Assembly: GCA_028873865.1 (NCBI GenBank)
Contig: JAPPNI010000016.1
Coordinates: forward strand, 81,193-145,192
Direction of reading: 5' to 3'
From: Chloroflexota bacterium
GTDB taxonomy: Bacteria > Chloroflexota > Dehalococcoidia > Bin125
DNA length: 64,000 bases
Below, piece after piece: positions 7,346 to 16,237 of this stretch (positions are counted from its first letter, which is position 1; every line of letters starts with the position of its first letter). The position numbers were made by a program, and so were the translations under genes. The notes beneath the pieces were generated by a model. The model ran no database searches. It saw nothing but the letters and a program-made list of their open reading frames with translations, and was not told the DNA's origin.

Positions 7346-10300
7346 CTAGACCCGGCCCGCCGTGTAGTCGGGCAGGGGCGCCACGTTGTAGTCGGCGCCG
7401 CCCTCGAGCATCGCGCCGACAGCGTGGTGGGCGGTGTCGATGGAGGTGAAGCAGGGAATCCGCTGCTCGGCCGCGGCGCGGCGAATGTGAAAGCCGTCGC
7501 GGATGTTGCTGCTGATCTGCTCGGGCGTATTGATCACCATGTCGATCTGACCCGATCGGATCAGGTCGATCACGTCGGGATCACCGCCGACCTCGCGCTT
7601 GGGACAGACCTGCGCTTCGTAACCGAGGCCGCGAATGAGCTCGGCCGTGCCTGCCGTGGCGTGGAGTTCGTATCCCGCTTCGCCCAGCTCGCGGATCAGC
7701 GACATCGCGCCGGGCTTGTCCTGTTCGGCGATGCTGAGCAGGGCGCGGCCCTTCGAGGGAACGGCCATGCCCGCGGCGATCAGCGCCTTGTTCAGGGCCC
7801 GGTCGTAGTCGACATCGACGCCCATCACTTCGCCGGTCGATTTCATCTCGGGGCCGAGGTGCGTGTCGACGCCGGAGAGCTTGGACATCGAGAACACGGG
7901 CGCCTTGACTGCGACCAGTGGTGACGATGGCCAGAGGCCACCGGGGTATCCCTGCTCCGACAGTTTCTCGCCGAGCATCGCGCGGACGGCCACTTCGACC
8001 ATCGGCACGCCCGTGACCTTGCTCAGGAAGGGCACGGTGCGGCTGGCGCGTGGGTTGACCTCGAGGACGAACACGTCGCCGTCGTCGTCGGAGTCGCGCA
8101 TGATGACGTACTGGATATTCATCAACCCAGCGACGCCGAGTCCGATGCCGATCTGTCGGGTGTACTCGATGATCGTCGCGACTTCGCCGGCGCGCAGATT
8201 CGGGGCCGGATAGACGGCCATCGAGTCGCCGGAGTGGACACCGGCCCGCTCGATGTGCTCCATGATCCCGGGGATCAGGACGGCGTCGTCTCCGGGACCG
8301 CCGCAGATCGCGTCGACCTCGACTTCGATCCCGGCGAGGTACTTGTCAATCAGGATCGGTTTGCCCGGCGCGGCGGCCTGGGCCTGGGTGACGTAGCGAG
8401 CGAGGTCGCCGACGCCCTGGACGATTTCCATGGCTCGGCCGCCGAGCACGTAGGACGGGCGGACGAGCACGGGGTAGCCGATCGCATCGGCGGCGAGAAC
8501 GGCCTCGTCGACACTGCTGACGGCCGTGCCCGGAGGCTGGGGGATGCCGAGGTCGGCGAGGAAGCGCTCAAACCGCCGGCGGTCTTCGGCGAGATCGATG
8601 ACGTCGGCTGAGGAACCGAGAATCGGCCTGGCCGCGCTGGTCAGGGGTCCAGCGAGATTGATCGCGGTTTGTCCGCCGAACTGAAGGATCGAAGCGACGC
8701 CGCCATTGGCACTGGCGTTCCCGTTCTGCGAACCGTCCTCGTTTTCGAGAATGTCACGCACGGCTTCTTCGTCCAGCGGCTCGAAGTAGAGCCGGTCAGA
8801 GGTATCGAAGTCGGTGGAGACGGTCTCCGGGTTGCTGTTCGCCATCACTGCGCCCCAGCCGGCCGCGCGGAGCGCCTGGGCGGCCTTGACCGAGGCGTAA
8901 TCGAACTCGATCCCCTGACCGATCCGGATCGGGCCGGAACCGACCACGAGGGCTCGATTGCCCGGCTCCGGTTCGGCCTCGTTCTCGTCTTCGTAGGTTG
9001 AGTAGAAATACGGGGTGACGGCGTCGAACTCGGCGGCGCAGGTGTCGACCATCTTGTAGACCGGCGCGATGCCCCAGCTCAGCCGCTGTTCGCGAATGCG
9101 TTCGTCGACGCTGCCGGCGAGGTTGGCAATCTGTTCGTCGGCGAAGCCCATGCGCTTGGCGCGGCGCATCAGAGCCGGGGTCAGCGGTTCCGCCAGCAGA
9201 CGCCGCTCCATCTGCACAATGGCTTCGAGCCGTTCGAGGAACCAGGGATCGACGCCGGAGCGTTTGGCGATCTCGTCGAGCGGCAGGTCGGCCCGGACGG
9301 CGGCGAGCAGGTGCCAGAGGCGGACATCGGTGGGTGTCTCCGAACCGCGGAAGGGTTCGTGTTCGACCTCCGAGTCTTCCCAGAGAACCGTGCGTCCACC
9401 GAACTCGAGCGAGCGAATGGCTTTCTGCAGGGCGGCTTCGAAGGTCCGGTCGATGGCCATCACTTCGCCGGTGGCCTTCATCTGGGTGCCGAGGACGCGG
9501 TCGCCGGCCTCGAACTTGTCGAAGGGCCAACGGGGAATCTTGACGACGCAGTAGTCCAAGGCGGGTTCAAACGCGGCCTGGGTGCGGCCGGTGACCTGAT
9601 TGGCGATCTCGTCGAGCCGTTTGCCGGCCGCGATCTTGGCGGCGACGCGCGCGATCGGGTAGCCGGTCGCCTTGGAGGCCAGCGCCGATGATCGGCTGAC
9701 GCGGGGGTTGACCTCGATCACGTAGTAGGGCAATGGTTCGTCGTGAGGGACTCCGACTCCGCCGCCTGCGCGCATCGACTCCGGCGGCCAGGCGACGACA
9801 TCCTGGCGCGGGGCGAGCGCGAGCTGGACATTGCAGCCGCCCTCGATCCCCAAGGAGCGAATGATGTTGAGCGAAGCCGAGCGCAGCATCTGATAGTCCT
9901 TGTCGGACAACGTCTGCGAGGGCGCGACGACGATCGAGTCGCCGGTGTGGACGCCCATCGGGTCGAGATTTTCCATGTTGCAGATCGTGATGCAGGTGTC
10001 GGCGCCGTCGCGCATCACTTCGTACTCGACCTCTTTCCAGCCGAGCAGCGAGCGTTCGATGAGGATCTGGGTGATCGGCGAAGCGTCGAGGCCGGTCTGC
10101 ACGACCCGCTCGAATTCCTCCATGGTGCGAACGAAGCCGCCGCCGGTTCCACCGAGCGTGTAGGCGGGGCGAATCGCGACCGGCAGGCCGATCTCTTCCA
10201 ACGCCTCCCGCGCCTCAGCGAGGGAGTGGACGACCGCCGACGGAGGCGTCGGCTCGCCGATCTCGCGCATCGCGGTGCGGAAGAGTTCTCTATCTTCGGC

Positions 10301-10666
10301 CCGACGGATGGCGTCGAGCGGCGTGCCCAGCAGCCGGACGTTGAACTCCTCCAGTACGCCGGCCTCGTGGAGGTCGACGGCGAGGTTCAGGCCGACCTGC
10401 CCACCGAGCGTGGGCAACAGGCCTTCGGGCCGTTCCTTCTCGATGATCCGGCGCAACACCGGCACGGTGAGCGGTTCGATGTAGACCTCGTCGGCGACGC
10501 CCTCGTCGGTCATGATCGTGGCCGGGTTGGAGTTGACGAGGATCGAACGCACACCCTCCTCAGTCATCGCCTTGCAGGCCTGGGTGCCGGCGTAGTCGAA
10601 CTCGGCGGCCTGGCCGATCACGATCGGCCCGCTGCCGATGATCAGGACGGATTCAGGCTTCTTCAC
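7346..10666 (-). CDS. carB: Carbamoyl-phosphate synthase large subunit
   Basis: Makes carbamoyl phosphate from bicarbonate, ammonia (from CarA) and two ATP. Two homologous ATP-grasp halves are visible: [22 protein letters not shown] opens the first in shortened form here as [13 protein letters not shown], and [19 protein letters not shown] opens the second. The MGS-like allosteric domain closes the protein ([16 protein letters not shown] to the end, with DMVINTP). An unusual insert of about 18 residues, rich in Pro and Gly, follows [12 protein letters not shown] in the first half. Start chosen at GTG 10666, 8 bases after GGAAG, giving 1106 residues; GTG 10672 is also possible. It overlaps the small membrane protein gene. 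Confidence 0.96.
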   Translation of the reverse strand: MKKPESVLIIGSGPIVIGQAAEFDYAGTQACKAMTEEGVRSILVNSNPATIMTDEGVADEVYIEPLTVPVLRRIIEKERPEGLLPTLGGQVGLNLAVDLHEAGVLEEFNVRLLGTPLDAIRRAEDRELFRTAMREIGEPTPPSAVVHSLAEAREALEEIGLPVAIRPAYTLGGTGGGFVRTMEEFERVVQTGLDASPITQILIERSLLGWKEVEYEVMRDGADTCITICNMENLDPMGVHTGDSIVVAPSQTLSDKDYQMLRSASLNIIRSLGIEGGCNVQLALAPRQDVVAWPPESMRAGGGVGVPHDEPLPYYVIEVNPRVSRSSALASKATGYPIARVAAKIAAGKRLDEIANQVTGRTQAAFEPALDYCVVKIPRWPFDKFEAGDRVLGTQMKATGEVMAIDRTFEAALQKAIRSLEFGGRTVLWEDSEVEHEPFRGSETPTDVRLWHLLAAVRADLPLDEIAKRSGVDPWFLERLEAIVQMERRLLAEPLTPALMRRAKRMGFADEQIANLAGSVDERIREQRLSWGIAPVYKMVDTCAAEFDAVTPYFYSTYEDENEAEPEPGNRALVVGSGPIRIGQGIEFDYASVKAAQALRAAGWGAVMANSNPETVSTDFDTSDRLYFEPLDEEAVRDILENEDGSQNGNASANGGVASILQFGGQTAINLAGPLTSAARPILGSSADVIDLAEDRRRFERFLADLGIPQPPGTAVSSVDEAVLAADAIGYPVLVRPSYVLGGRAMEIVQGVGDLARYVTQAQAAAPGKPILIDKYLAGIEVEVDAICGGPGDDAVLIPGIMEHIERAGVHSGDSMAVYPAPNLRAGEVATIIEYTRQIGIGLGVAGLMNIQYVIMRDSDDDGDVFVLEVNPRASRTVPFLSKVTGVPMVEVAVRAMLGEKLSEQGYPGGLWPSSPLVAVKAPVFSMSKLSGVDTHLGPEMKSTGEVMGVDVDYDRALNKALIAAGMAVPSKGRALLSIAEQDKPGAMSLIRELGEAGYELHATAGTAELIRGLGYEAQVCPKREVGGDPDVIDLIRSGQIDMVINTPEQISSNIRDGFHIRRAAAEQRIPCFTSIDTAHHAVGAMLEGGADYNVAPLPDYTAGRV

Positions 10667-10919
10667 GTTCACCGCTTCCCGTTGATTCGTCCAGTTGCGG
10701 AGATTCGCCCACGGGCTGTTTGCCGGCGGCTCGACCAATCAGGGCAAAGCCCAGACCGAGCGGCAACGCGAGCAGCGGTCCCAGCAGCCACAGTTCGCAC
10801 TGACCTCCGATCAGATCGAAGATGCAGCAGAGGGACAGGGTCAACGTCCCTGCGCCGATGAGCGCGCAGACCAGCGCGCCGACGAGCAACCAGCGGCGAA
10901 GATGCAACCGATGGTCCAA
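10653..10919 (-). CDS. Small two-helix membrane protein inside the pyr operon
   Basis: 88 residues with no family I recognise. A basic N-terminus (HRLHLRR) is followed by two hydrophobic stretches, about residues 10-34 (with a CC pair) and 42-62, then a polar tail rich in Ser, Gly and Glu. This predicts two membrane spans with a short loop. It starts with TTG directly after the TGA of the GNAT gene and its end overlaps the carB start by about 14 bases, so it is translated as part of the operon if real. Codon bias and the tight junctions favour a true gene. Confidence 0.6.
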   Translation of the reverse strand: MDHRLHLRRWLLVGALVCALIGAGTLTLSLCCIFDLIGGQCELWLLGPLLALPLGLGFALIGRAAGKQPVGESPQLDESTGSGEREEA

Positions 10920-11399
10920 TCACAGTGGCAGCTCGAATCGTGAGTCGGGATTGATCAGCGGCGCGAGCGCACCGATGGCGCTGAGGAACGAGAGCGCGGC
11001 CTCGTTGTTGTCGGGGAGTGAACCGACGACTCGGCGGAAGTTCTGCTCGCGGGCGTGGGAGAGGAGGTATTCGGCCAGCACGGTGCCGATCCCGCGTCGC
11101 CGCCACTCCGAGCGCAGCCAGACGCCGAGCGTGCAGGTGTCGGGCTGACGGGTGTTGTAGTCGAGCGCACCGAAGCCGATCAGGTTGTCGCCCTCGACCG
11201 CCACGTAGATCGCGCCGCTGTTGCCCAGTCGCCTGCGCCAGGTTGAGACTTCCTCGACGCTCCAGGGACGGTCGAAGACGACCGGGTTGGGTCCTTCGAC
11301 GACGTCGCGGATGACATCGGATATGGCCGCTGCGTCGTCGGCCGTGGCCAGTCGGTATTCGGGTTCGACGCTTTCGCCGGAGCCGGTGGAGTGGGTCAT
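10920..11399 (-). CDS. GNAT-family N-acetyltransferase
   Basis: 159 residues with the GNAT fold: YRLATADDAAAISDVI at the start, IYVAVEGDNLIGFGAL for beta strands 2-4, and the acetyl-CoA pyrophosphate-binding segment LRSEWRRRGIGTVLAEYLL (Q/RxxGxG/A motif) near residue 97, followed by RRVVGSLPDNNEAALSF. Substrate unknown. It lies between carA (1 base away) and the small membrane protein gene, an unusual insertion into the carA-carB pair, so it should be co-transcribed with pyrimidine genes and share PyrR control. Confidence 0.88.
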   Translation of the reverse strand: MTHSTGSGESVEPEYRLATADDAAAISDVIRDVVEGPNPVVFDRPWSVEEVSTWRRRLGNSGAIYVAVEGDNLIGFGALDYNTRQPDTCTLGVWLRSEWRRRGIGTVLAEYLLSHAREQNFRRVVGSLPDNNEAALSFLSAIGALAPLINPDSRFELPL

Positions 11400-11400
11400 G

Positions 11401-12522
11401 TCAGTCTCCCTGAACCTCGCCGATCAGGTCGAGGAAACGGTCGAAGAGGTGTCCGTTGTCCAGTGGACCGGGCGACGCCTCTGCGTGGTATTGAATCGAA
11501 AACACTGGCTCCGCGCGGTGGGCCAATCCTTCGACGGTCTGGTCGTGCAGATTGATGTGAGTCACCTCGACATCGGCCGAGAGGCCGTCGGGGTCAACGG
11601 CGTAGCCGTGATTCTGGGCGGTGATCGCGATCCGGCCGGTCGGGACTTCGAGGACAGGATGATTGCCGCCGCGATGACCGAACTTGAGCTTGAAAGTGTC
11701 GGCGCCGAATGCGCGTCCGAGCACCTGGTGTCCCATGCAGATACCCATGATCGGCAGCTTGCCGATGAGCGAGGTGGCGGTCTGGACCTGGAACTCGCGA
11801 AGCTGCGGGTCGCCCGGTCCCGGTGAGAGCAGGACTCCCTGCGGATTGACCGAGAGGATGTCCTCGACGCCCGAAGTCGGCGGCATCGCCGTGACCCGGC
11901 AGCCGCGGCGGCGCAGATTACGCAGGATGTTGTACTTGAGTCCTTCGTCGAGGACGACGATGTGCGGGCCTGATTCGTCTGACCCGTTGGAAAGCGCCTG
12001 CGGCCGTCCATCGCTCCAGCTGTAGGGCTGGTCGACGCCGACGTCGATGAAGTCCTGAGTGTCGTAGGCGGGCAGTTCCGCCAGTTGCTGCCGGGCCGCC
12101 TCGACTTCGTCGGTCGGGACGATCATGCCCATCATGACGCCTTCATGTCGGATTCGGCGGGTGATGGCCCGGGTGTCGACGCCGGCGATCCCGGGAATCC
12201 CGGCGGATGCGAGGTAGTCGTGCAGGCGCATGCCGCCGCGGGGATGCGAGGGGGAGTCGCACTCGGAGCGGACGATCAGGCCACGGACCTGCACCTGTCG
12301 AGACTCATCGATCGGCGGGTCGATGCCGTAGTTGCCGATCAACGGGTAGGTGAGGACGAGGATCTGTCCCGCGTAGGAGGGGTCGGTCAGCATTTCCTGG
12401 TAGCCGGTCATGGAGGTGTTGAAGACGACCTCACCCCAGGTGTCGGCAGCGGCGCCGAGTGCGAGACCGCGGAACACTGCTCCATCGGCCAAGACCAACG
12501 CCGCCTCTGTATGTTCGGTCAT
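11401..12522 (-). CDS. carA: Carbamoyl-phosphate synthase small (glutaminase) subunit
   Basis: Releases ammonia from glutamine and passes it to CarB. The N-terminal domain shows GEVVFNTSMTGYQEMLTDPSY and GVDTRAITRRIR. The C-terminal class I amidotransferase domain carries PIMGICMGHQVLGRAFG with the nucleophilic Cys, and SIQYHAEASPGP with the catalytic His and Glu. The start ATG 12522 overlaps the pyrC stop as TAATG, giving 373 residues, the usual length. Reading further upstream only enters pyrC in another frame. Confidence 0.96.
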   Translation of the reverse strand: MTEHTEAALVLADGAVFRGLALGAAADTWGEVVFNTSMTGYQEMLTDPSYAGQILVLTYPLIGNYGIDPPIDESRQVQVRGLIVRSECDSPSHPRGGMRLHDYLASAGIPGIAGVDTRAITRRIRHEGVMMGMIVPTDEVEAARQQLAELPAYDTQDFIDVGVDQPYSWSDGRPQALSNGSDESGPHIVVLDEGLKYNILRNLRRRGCRVTAMPPTSGVEDILSVNPQGVLLSPGPGDPQLREFQVQTATSLIGKLPIMGICMGHQVLGRAFGADTFKLKFGHRGGNHPVLEVPTGRIAITAQNHGYAVDPDGLSADVEVTHINLHDQTVEGLAHRAEPVFSIQYHAEASPGPLDNGHLFDRFLDLIGEVQGD

Positions 12523-13841
12523 TACTGCTCCCGACCGTCCCAGACGATGCGTCCCTGTGAGATTGTCGCCGCAACCACGCCGCTGAGCGTGTGTCCGGCG
12601 AGCGGTGTGTTCTTGCCCATAGAGGCCCAGGAGTCGGGCTCGACCCGCGAGACGGCGTCGGTCGAGAGCAGGGTCACGTCGGCGGGCGCGCCGACCCGCA
12701 GCGTTCCCAAGCCGCTCAGTTCGCCCCGGTCGAGGTTCCAGGCGCGCACCGGACCGATGGTCAGGCGCTCGATCGCCTCCGAGAGCGTCAGCCGCCCGGA
12801 CTCGACCAATGAGTTGACCACGGGCCAGGCCGACTCCAGACCTGAGATGCCAAACGCGGCGGCATCGAACTCGCACTGCTTGTCCACAGCCGCGTGCGGC
12901 GCGTGGTCGGTGGCGACGGCATCGACGACGCCGGCGACCAGCGCATCGATACAGGCCTGAACGTCGGACTCCGTGCGCAGCGGCGGATTGACCTTGGCGT
13001 TGGTGTCGTAGAGCAGATCGTCGCCGCTGCCGGCGACGACATCATGGGTCAGGAACAGATGGTGAGGCGTCACTTCAGCAGTGACGTGCAGGCCGCGGGC
13101 CCGAGCATCGGCGATGGCTTGCAGCGATGGTTCGGTCGAGATGTGACAGGCGTGGAGCTGCGCCCCTGCGGCCTCGGCGAGGGCGATATCGCGTTGGACG
13201 ATGGACAGCTCGGCGGCTGCCGGCTGGCCGCGTAGTCCCAGACGGGCGGACACCGCACCATCGTGCATCACACCGCCCTGAGCGATGGCGGGATCCTCGC
13301 AATGTTCGGCCAGCGGGATATGCAGGTCGGAGAGATACTCGAAGGCTCGCCGGGCCAGTGAAGCGTCGGCGACGGCGTCGCCGTCATCGGACACGGCCAC
13401 CGCGCCTGCGTCACGCAGCGCGGCGAGCTCGGCCAACTCCTGACCGCGGCGGCCGATGCTTACGGCTCCAATAGCGAGTACGCGGCAATCGACGTCCCTG
13501 GCGCGTTGCAGCATGCCGTCGATGACGGCGGCAGAGTCAAGCGCCGGCTCGGTGTTTGGCATGGCGCAGATTGTGGTGAATCCACCACGGGCGGCCGCGC
13601 GCGCGCCGGAGGCGATGGTCTCCTTGTGTTCCTGGCCGGGTTCTCGCAGGTGGGTGTGCAGGTCGATGAAGCCCGGTGCGACGATCAGTCCCGAGGCGGC
13701 CAGATGTTCCGTGCCCGGAGGGAGGGGCAGATCCGCGCCAACCTGCGCGATCCGGCCGTCGACGATCAGCAGATCGAGCCGTTCGTCGAGGCCTGACGCG
13801 GGATCGATCAACCGGCCGCCGTGGACGAGGATGCCGGTCAT
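12522..13841 (-). CDS. pyrC: Dihydroorotase, class I
   Basis: Cyclises carbamoyl-aspartate to dihydroorotate. 439 residues of the amidohydrolase fold with the first metal pair in GFIDLHTHLREPGQEHKET near residue 60, AMPNTEP, a His in LAEHCEDP, HACHIST, and the catalytic Asp in ATDHAPHA. The final beta strand reads GTLRVGAPADVTLLS. This is the bacterial class I type found in operons with pyrB. It overlaps pyrB by 4 bases upstream and carA downstream. Confidence 0.96.
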   Translation of the reverse strand: MTGILVHGGRLIDPASGLDERLDLLIVDGRIAQVGADLPLPPGTEHLAASGLIVAPGFIDLHTHLREPGQEHKETIASGARAAARGGFTTICAMPNTEPALDSAAVIDGMLQRARDVDCRVLAIGAVSIGRRGQELAELAALRDAGAVAVSDDGDAVADASLARRAFEYLSDLHIPLAEHCEDPAIAQGGVMHDGAVSARLGLRGQPAAAELSIVQRDIALAEAAGAQLHACHISTEPSLQAIADARARGLHVTAEVTPHHLFLTHDVVAGSGDDLLYDTNAKVNPPLRTESDVQACIDALVAGVVDAVATDHAPHAAVDKQCEFDAAAFGISGLESAWPVVNSLVESGRLTLSEAIERLTIGPVRAWNLDRGELSGLGTLRVGAPADVTLLSTDAVSRVEPDSWASMGKNTPLAGHTLSGVVAATISQGRIVWDGREQ

Positions 13842-14863
13842 GCGCCGCCTCGAATCAGCAGGAAGAGAATTGCCATTCGCACTGCCAATCCAGCAGAGAC
13901 CTGGGCCTCGATTCGGCTCTGTGGTCCGTGGGCGATGTCGACGGCGATCTCGACGCCCTCATTCATTGGTCCGGGATGCATGACGATTGCCTCGGGAGAG
14001 GCCTTTGCGACGCGCTCGGCGGTGAGCTGGTAGCGGCGCGCGAATTCCGCGGACGAGGGAAGCAGCTTGCCGCGCAATCGCTCGTTCTGGATCCGCAGCG
14101 CCATGATTGCATCGGCACCGACGATGGCCTGGTCCAGGTCTGATTCCACCCGGACGGAGGGCAACGCCAGTGGATGCTCTGGCTCGTCGGCGCCCGACGC
14201 CAAGGAGGCCGGCAGCAAGGGACGCGGGGCGACAAGGGTGACATCGGCGCCGAGGGTCGTTAGCGACCAGATGTTGGATCGGGCGACGCGGGAATGGAGA
14301 ATGTCTCCGACGATGACGACCTTTCGGCCGGTGAGGTCGCCGAACTCCTCCAGCAGAATGTAGGCGTCGAGCAGCGCCTGTGTCGGATGCGCGTGCTGAC
14401 CATCGCCGGCGTTGATGATGTGTCCATCGATCGTGCGGGCCGCGAGCCAGGGCGCGCCGGAGGCCTGGTGACGCATCACGACTGCGTCGGCGCCGACGGC
14501 GGAGAGCGTGTTCAGGGTCTCGACCAGCGACTCTCCCTTTTCGACCGATGAGCCAGAGCCGGACACGTTGATCACGTCTGCGCCGAGGATCTTGCCCGCC
14601 AACTCGAATGAGGAGCGGGTTCGTGTCGAAGCTTCGTAGAACAGATTGAAGATGGTGACGCCGCGCAGCGCCGGCGTCCGCGCGACCGGGCGGTCGAGCA
14701 CTTCGGCCATGGCGTTGGCCGTCGAGAGGACTCGCAGGATCTCTTCCCTGGACAGCGTGTCGACATCCAGCAGGTGTCGATGACGCCAGTCCGTGATTGG
14801 CTCGTCGAACGGCACTCGGGGCGAGGGCGCGTCGAGGGGTTCGGCAATCGGTTCAGTGACCAC
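13838..14863 (-). CDS. pyrB: Aspartate carbamoyltransferase catalytic subunit
   Basis: First committed step: carbamoyl phosphate plus aspartate to carbamoyl-aspartate. Carbamoyl-phosphate site FYEASTRTRSSFE near residue 63, VMRHQASGAPW, DGQHAHPTQALLDA, and MHPGPMNEGVE late in the aspartate domain. Start set at GTG 14863, inside the end of pyrR, with AGGAAAGGG 7 bases upstream; this yields 341 residues. The frame is open further upstream but that only reads through pyrR out of frame. No pyrI regulatory subunit is visible, so control is probably through PyrR. Confidence 0.95.
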   Translation of the reverse strand: MVTEPIAEPLDAPSPRVPFDEPITDWRHRHLLDVDTLSREEILRVLSTANAMAEVLDRPVARTPALRGVTIFNLFYEASTRTRSSFELAGKILGADVINVSGSGSSVEKGESLVETLNTLSAVGADAVVMRHQASGAPWLAARTIDGHIINAGDGQHAHPTQALLDAYILLEEFGDLTGRKVVIVGDILHSRVARSNIWSLTTLGADVTLVAPRPLLPASLASGADEPEHPLALPSVRVESDLDQAIVGADAIMALRIQNERLRGKLLPSSAEFARRYQLTAERVAKASPEAIVMHPGPMNEGVEIAVDIAHGPQSRIEAQVSAGLAVRMAILFLLIRGGA

Positions 14864-15395
14864 GCGAGACCCTTTCCTCGTACACGCCGACGCAGTCCTC
14901 GCCGTCCGACTCCAGCAAGGAGACTCGCACGTCGTCACCGCGCTGCGTGGGGATGTTCTTGCCGACGTAGTCGGCGCGGATCGGCAGTTCTCGGTGGCCT
15001 CGGTCGATCAGGACCGCCAACTCAATCACGGCGGGCCGTCCGTAGTGGATCAGGGCGTCCAACGCCGCCCGGATGGAGCGGCCGGTGAAGAGCACGTCGT
15101 CGACGAGCACGATTACGGCACCGTCGATGTCTTCCGGGATTCTTGAGGGCTGCATGCGCGCGTGTGGTCGCTGGGCGAGATCGTCGCGGTAGAGCGAGAT
15201 GTCGATGGCGCCGACTGGGATCCGGCGTTCGTCGATTCCCTCGATCCTGATTGCGAGCCGTTCGGCGATGGGGACGCCGCGGGTTCGCATGCCGACGAGC
15301 ATGAGCGGTTCGGGCTCGGGGTGTCGTTCCACGATCTCGTGAGCGACGCGGGTGATGGCGCGGTTCATGGCGGCGGCGTCCATGGAGGTCAGCAT
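14853..15395 (-). CDS. pyrR: PyrR bifunctional regulator / uracil phosphoribosyltransferase
   Basis: RNA-binding attenuator of pyr genes that responds to UMP and PRPP. 180 residues from ATG 15395, which has GAGG 6 bases upstream. The PRPP-binding signature VIVLVDDVLFTGRSIRAALD is near residue 95, and LVGMRTRGVPIAERLA lies near residue 32. Upstream in-frame codons to 15452 run through the terminator hairpin and are not part of the gene. First gene of the operon; its own leader carries the PyrR hairpin and terminator described separately. It overlaps pyrB. Confidence 0.95.
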   Translation of the reverse strand: MLTSMDAAAMNRAITRVAHEIVERHPEPEPLMLVGMRTRGVPIAERLAIRIEGIDERRIPVGAIDISLYRDDLAQRPHARMQPSRIPEDIDGAVIVLVDDVLFTGRSIRAALDALIHYGRPAVIELAVLIDRGHRELPIRADYVGKNIPTQRGDDVRVSLLESDGEDCVGVYEERVSRGH

Positions 15396-15414
15396 GCGGC
15401 GCCTCGCGGATACG

Positions 15415-15440
15415 AAAAAACCAGCGGCAAGCGCTGGTTT
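15415..15440 (-). terminator. Intrinsic terminator (attenuator) in the pyrR leader
   Basis: On the minus strand AAACCAGCG pairs with CGCTGGTTT around a CTTGC loop and runs into six T residues, a textbook intrinsic terminator. It lies about 20 bases upstream of the pyrR start and about 60 bases downstream of the PyrR-binding hairpin, the expected position for transcription attenuation. Confidence 0.85.
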
Positions 15441-15498
15441 TGCAGCTGACACCCGTGCAGGTCAGGAGTGGGCAGGAGCTCTGGATACATCTCGTTGA

Positions 15499-15530
15499 CC
15501 TTCCCGGCCTCGCGGGACCGGATTAAAGTC
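15499..15530 (-). promoter_or_regulatory. PyrR-binding RNA hairpin upstream of pyrR
   Basis: The minus-strand RNA has a lower stem GACUUU/AAGGUC, an AA internal bulge on one side, an upper stem UCCGG/CCGGG and a ten-base loop UCCCGCGAGG. The loop fits the known PyrR recognition pattern (UCCNGNGAGG) and the bulge is in the expected place. With the terminator about 60 bases downstream, this is the attenuation switch for pyrR-B-C-carA-GNAT-TM-carB-pyrK. Confidence 0.85.
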
Positions 15531-15656
15531 CAACTTGGGTTCTAGCGAGCTTACAACCTGTCGACCGGCGGGTGCTGTCTACCGCGACACTGTGTCCACG
15601 TGTTCCACCGGACGGTGCATAGATGCGCTGCGGGGCGTCGGGCAATTGAGGCCGAG

Positions 15657-15860
15657 CTAGACCGACTCATCGGCGCGGCGCTGCATGTCGGGCGGCAGGA
15701 GGTTGGGGATCCCGTCTTCGATCGGGTAGCGGAAGTTGATCCGCTCGGAGACGAGCGCACCTTCGATCACTTCGCCGTGTTCATCTTCGCGGGTGATCTC
15801 CAGCGTGAGCGGGTCACGGGTGACGGGGCAGACCAGTTGATCGACCAGTTCTTTTCTCAT
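15657..15860 (-). CDS. Trm112/YcaR-like small protein
   Basis: 67 residues matching the Trm112p-like family (UPF0434): LVDQLVCPVTRDPLTLE, then an acidic middle and the conserved end INFRYPIEDGIPNLLPPDM. Family members are often activators of methyltransferases or are of unknown role in bacteria. Only one Cys of the usual zinc-ribbon set remains. It is transcribed in the same direction as the pyr operon, ending about 125 bases before the PyrR hairpin, and divergently from the biotinyl-domain gene. Confidence 0.85.
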   Translation of the reverse strand: MRKELVDQLVCPVTRDPLTLEITREDEHGEVIEGALVSERINFRYPIEDGIPNLLPPDMQRRADESV

Positions 15861-15997
15861 ACCTCACCCAGCGTCGGCTAGTGGTGCGCATACTGAGCGC
15901 TGCGGGGATACTGCAATACTGTACGCCAACTCGTACGAACGTCCGGCGGGCAGGCGTCGGATTGCAGCACAGCATTTGCGGAGCGGAGTGGGCAACC
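15861..15997. other. Divergent gap between the Trm112-like and biotinyl-domain genes
   Basis: About 137 bases, too short for a gene. It should carry both promoters, but no clear -35/-10 pair could be read with confidence. The plus frame open from 15881 is an upstream extension of the biotinyl-domain frame, not a separate gene. Confidence 0.5.
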
Positions 15998-16213
15998 ATG
16001 GCTGAAGTGAACTCGCCGATGGCCGGCACGATTTTCGAACTGATCGCCGCCGTCGGCGACGCCGTGGAGGAGGGCGACGAACTGGTCATCCTCGAGTCGA
16101 TGAAGATGGAGATCCCGGTCGAGGCGCCCAGCGACGGGACGGTCGCCGAGATTCACATTGCCCAGGGCGACCAGGTCCAGGAGGGCGACCTGCTCGTCAC
16201 GATCGGCGACTAG
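15998..16213 (+). CDS. Biotinyl/lipoyl carrier domain protein (small BCCP)
   Basis: 71 residues forming a single biotinyl domain: AEVNSPMAGTIFELIAAVGDAVEEGD, then ESMKMEIPV with the Lys that is biotinylated, and GDLLVTIGD at the end. Start ATG 15998 is preceded by GGAG; the frame is open further upstream to 15881 without matching the family. Twenty-four bases upstream of the biotin carboxylase gene, so the two presumably form an acyl-CoA carboxylase half-complex. It lacks the N-terminal extension of classical AccB, resembling the carrier pieces of actinobacterial or decarboxylase-type enzymes. Confidence 0.88.
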   Translation: MAEVNSPMAGTIFELIAAVGDAVEEGDELVILESMKMEIPVEAPSDGTVAEIHIAQGDQVQEGDLLVTIGD

Positions 16214-16237
16214 ATAGCCATAGCCATCGCATCCGCC

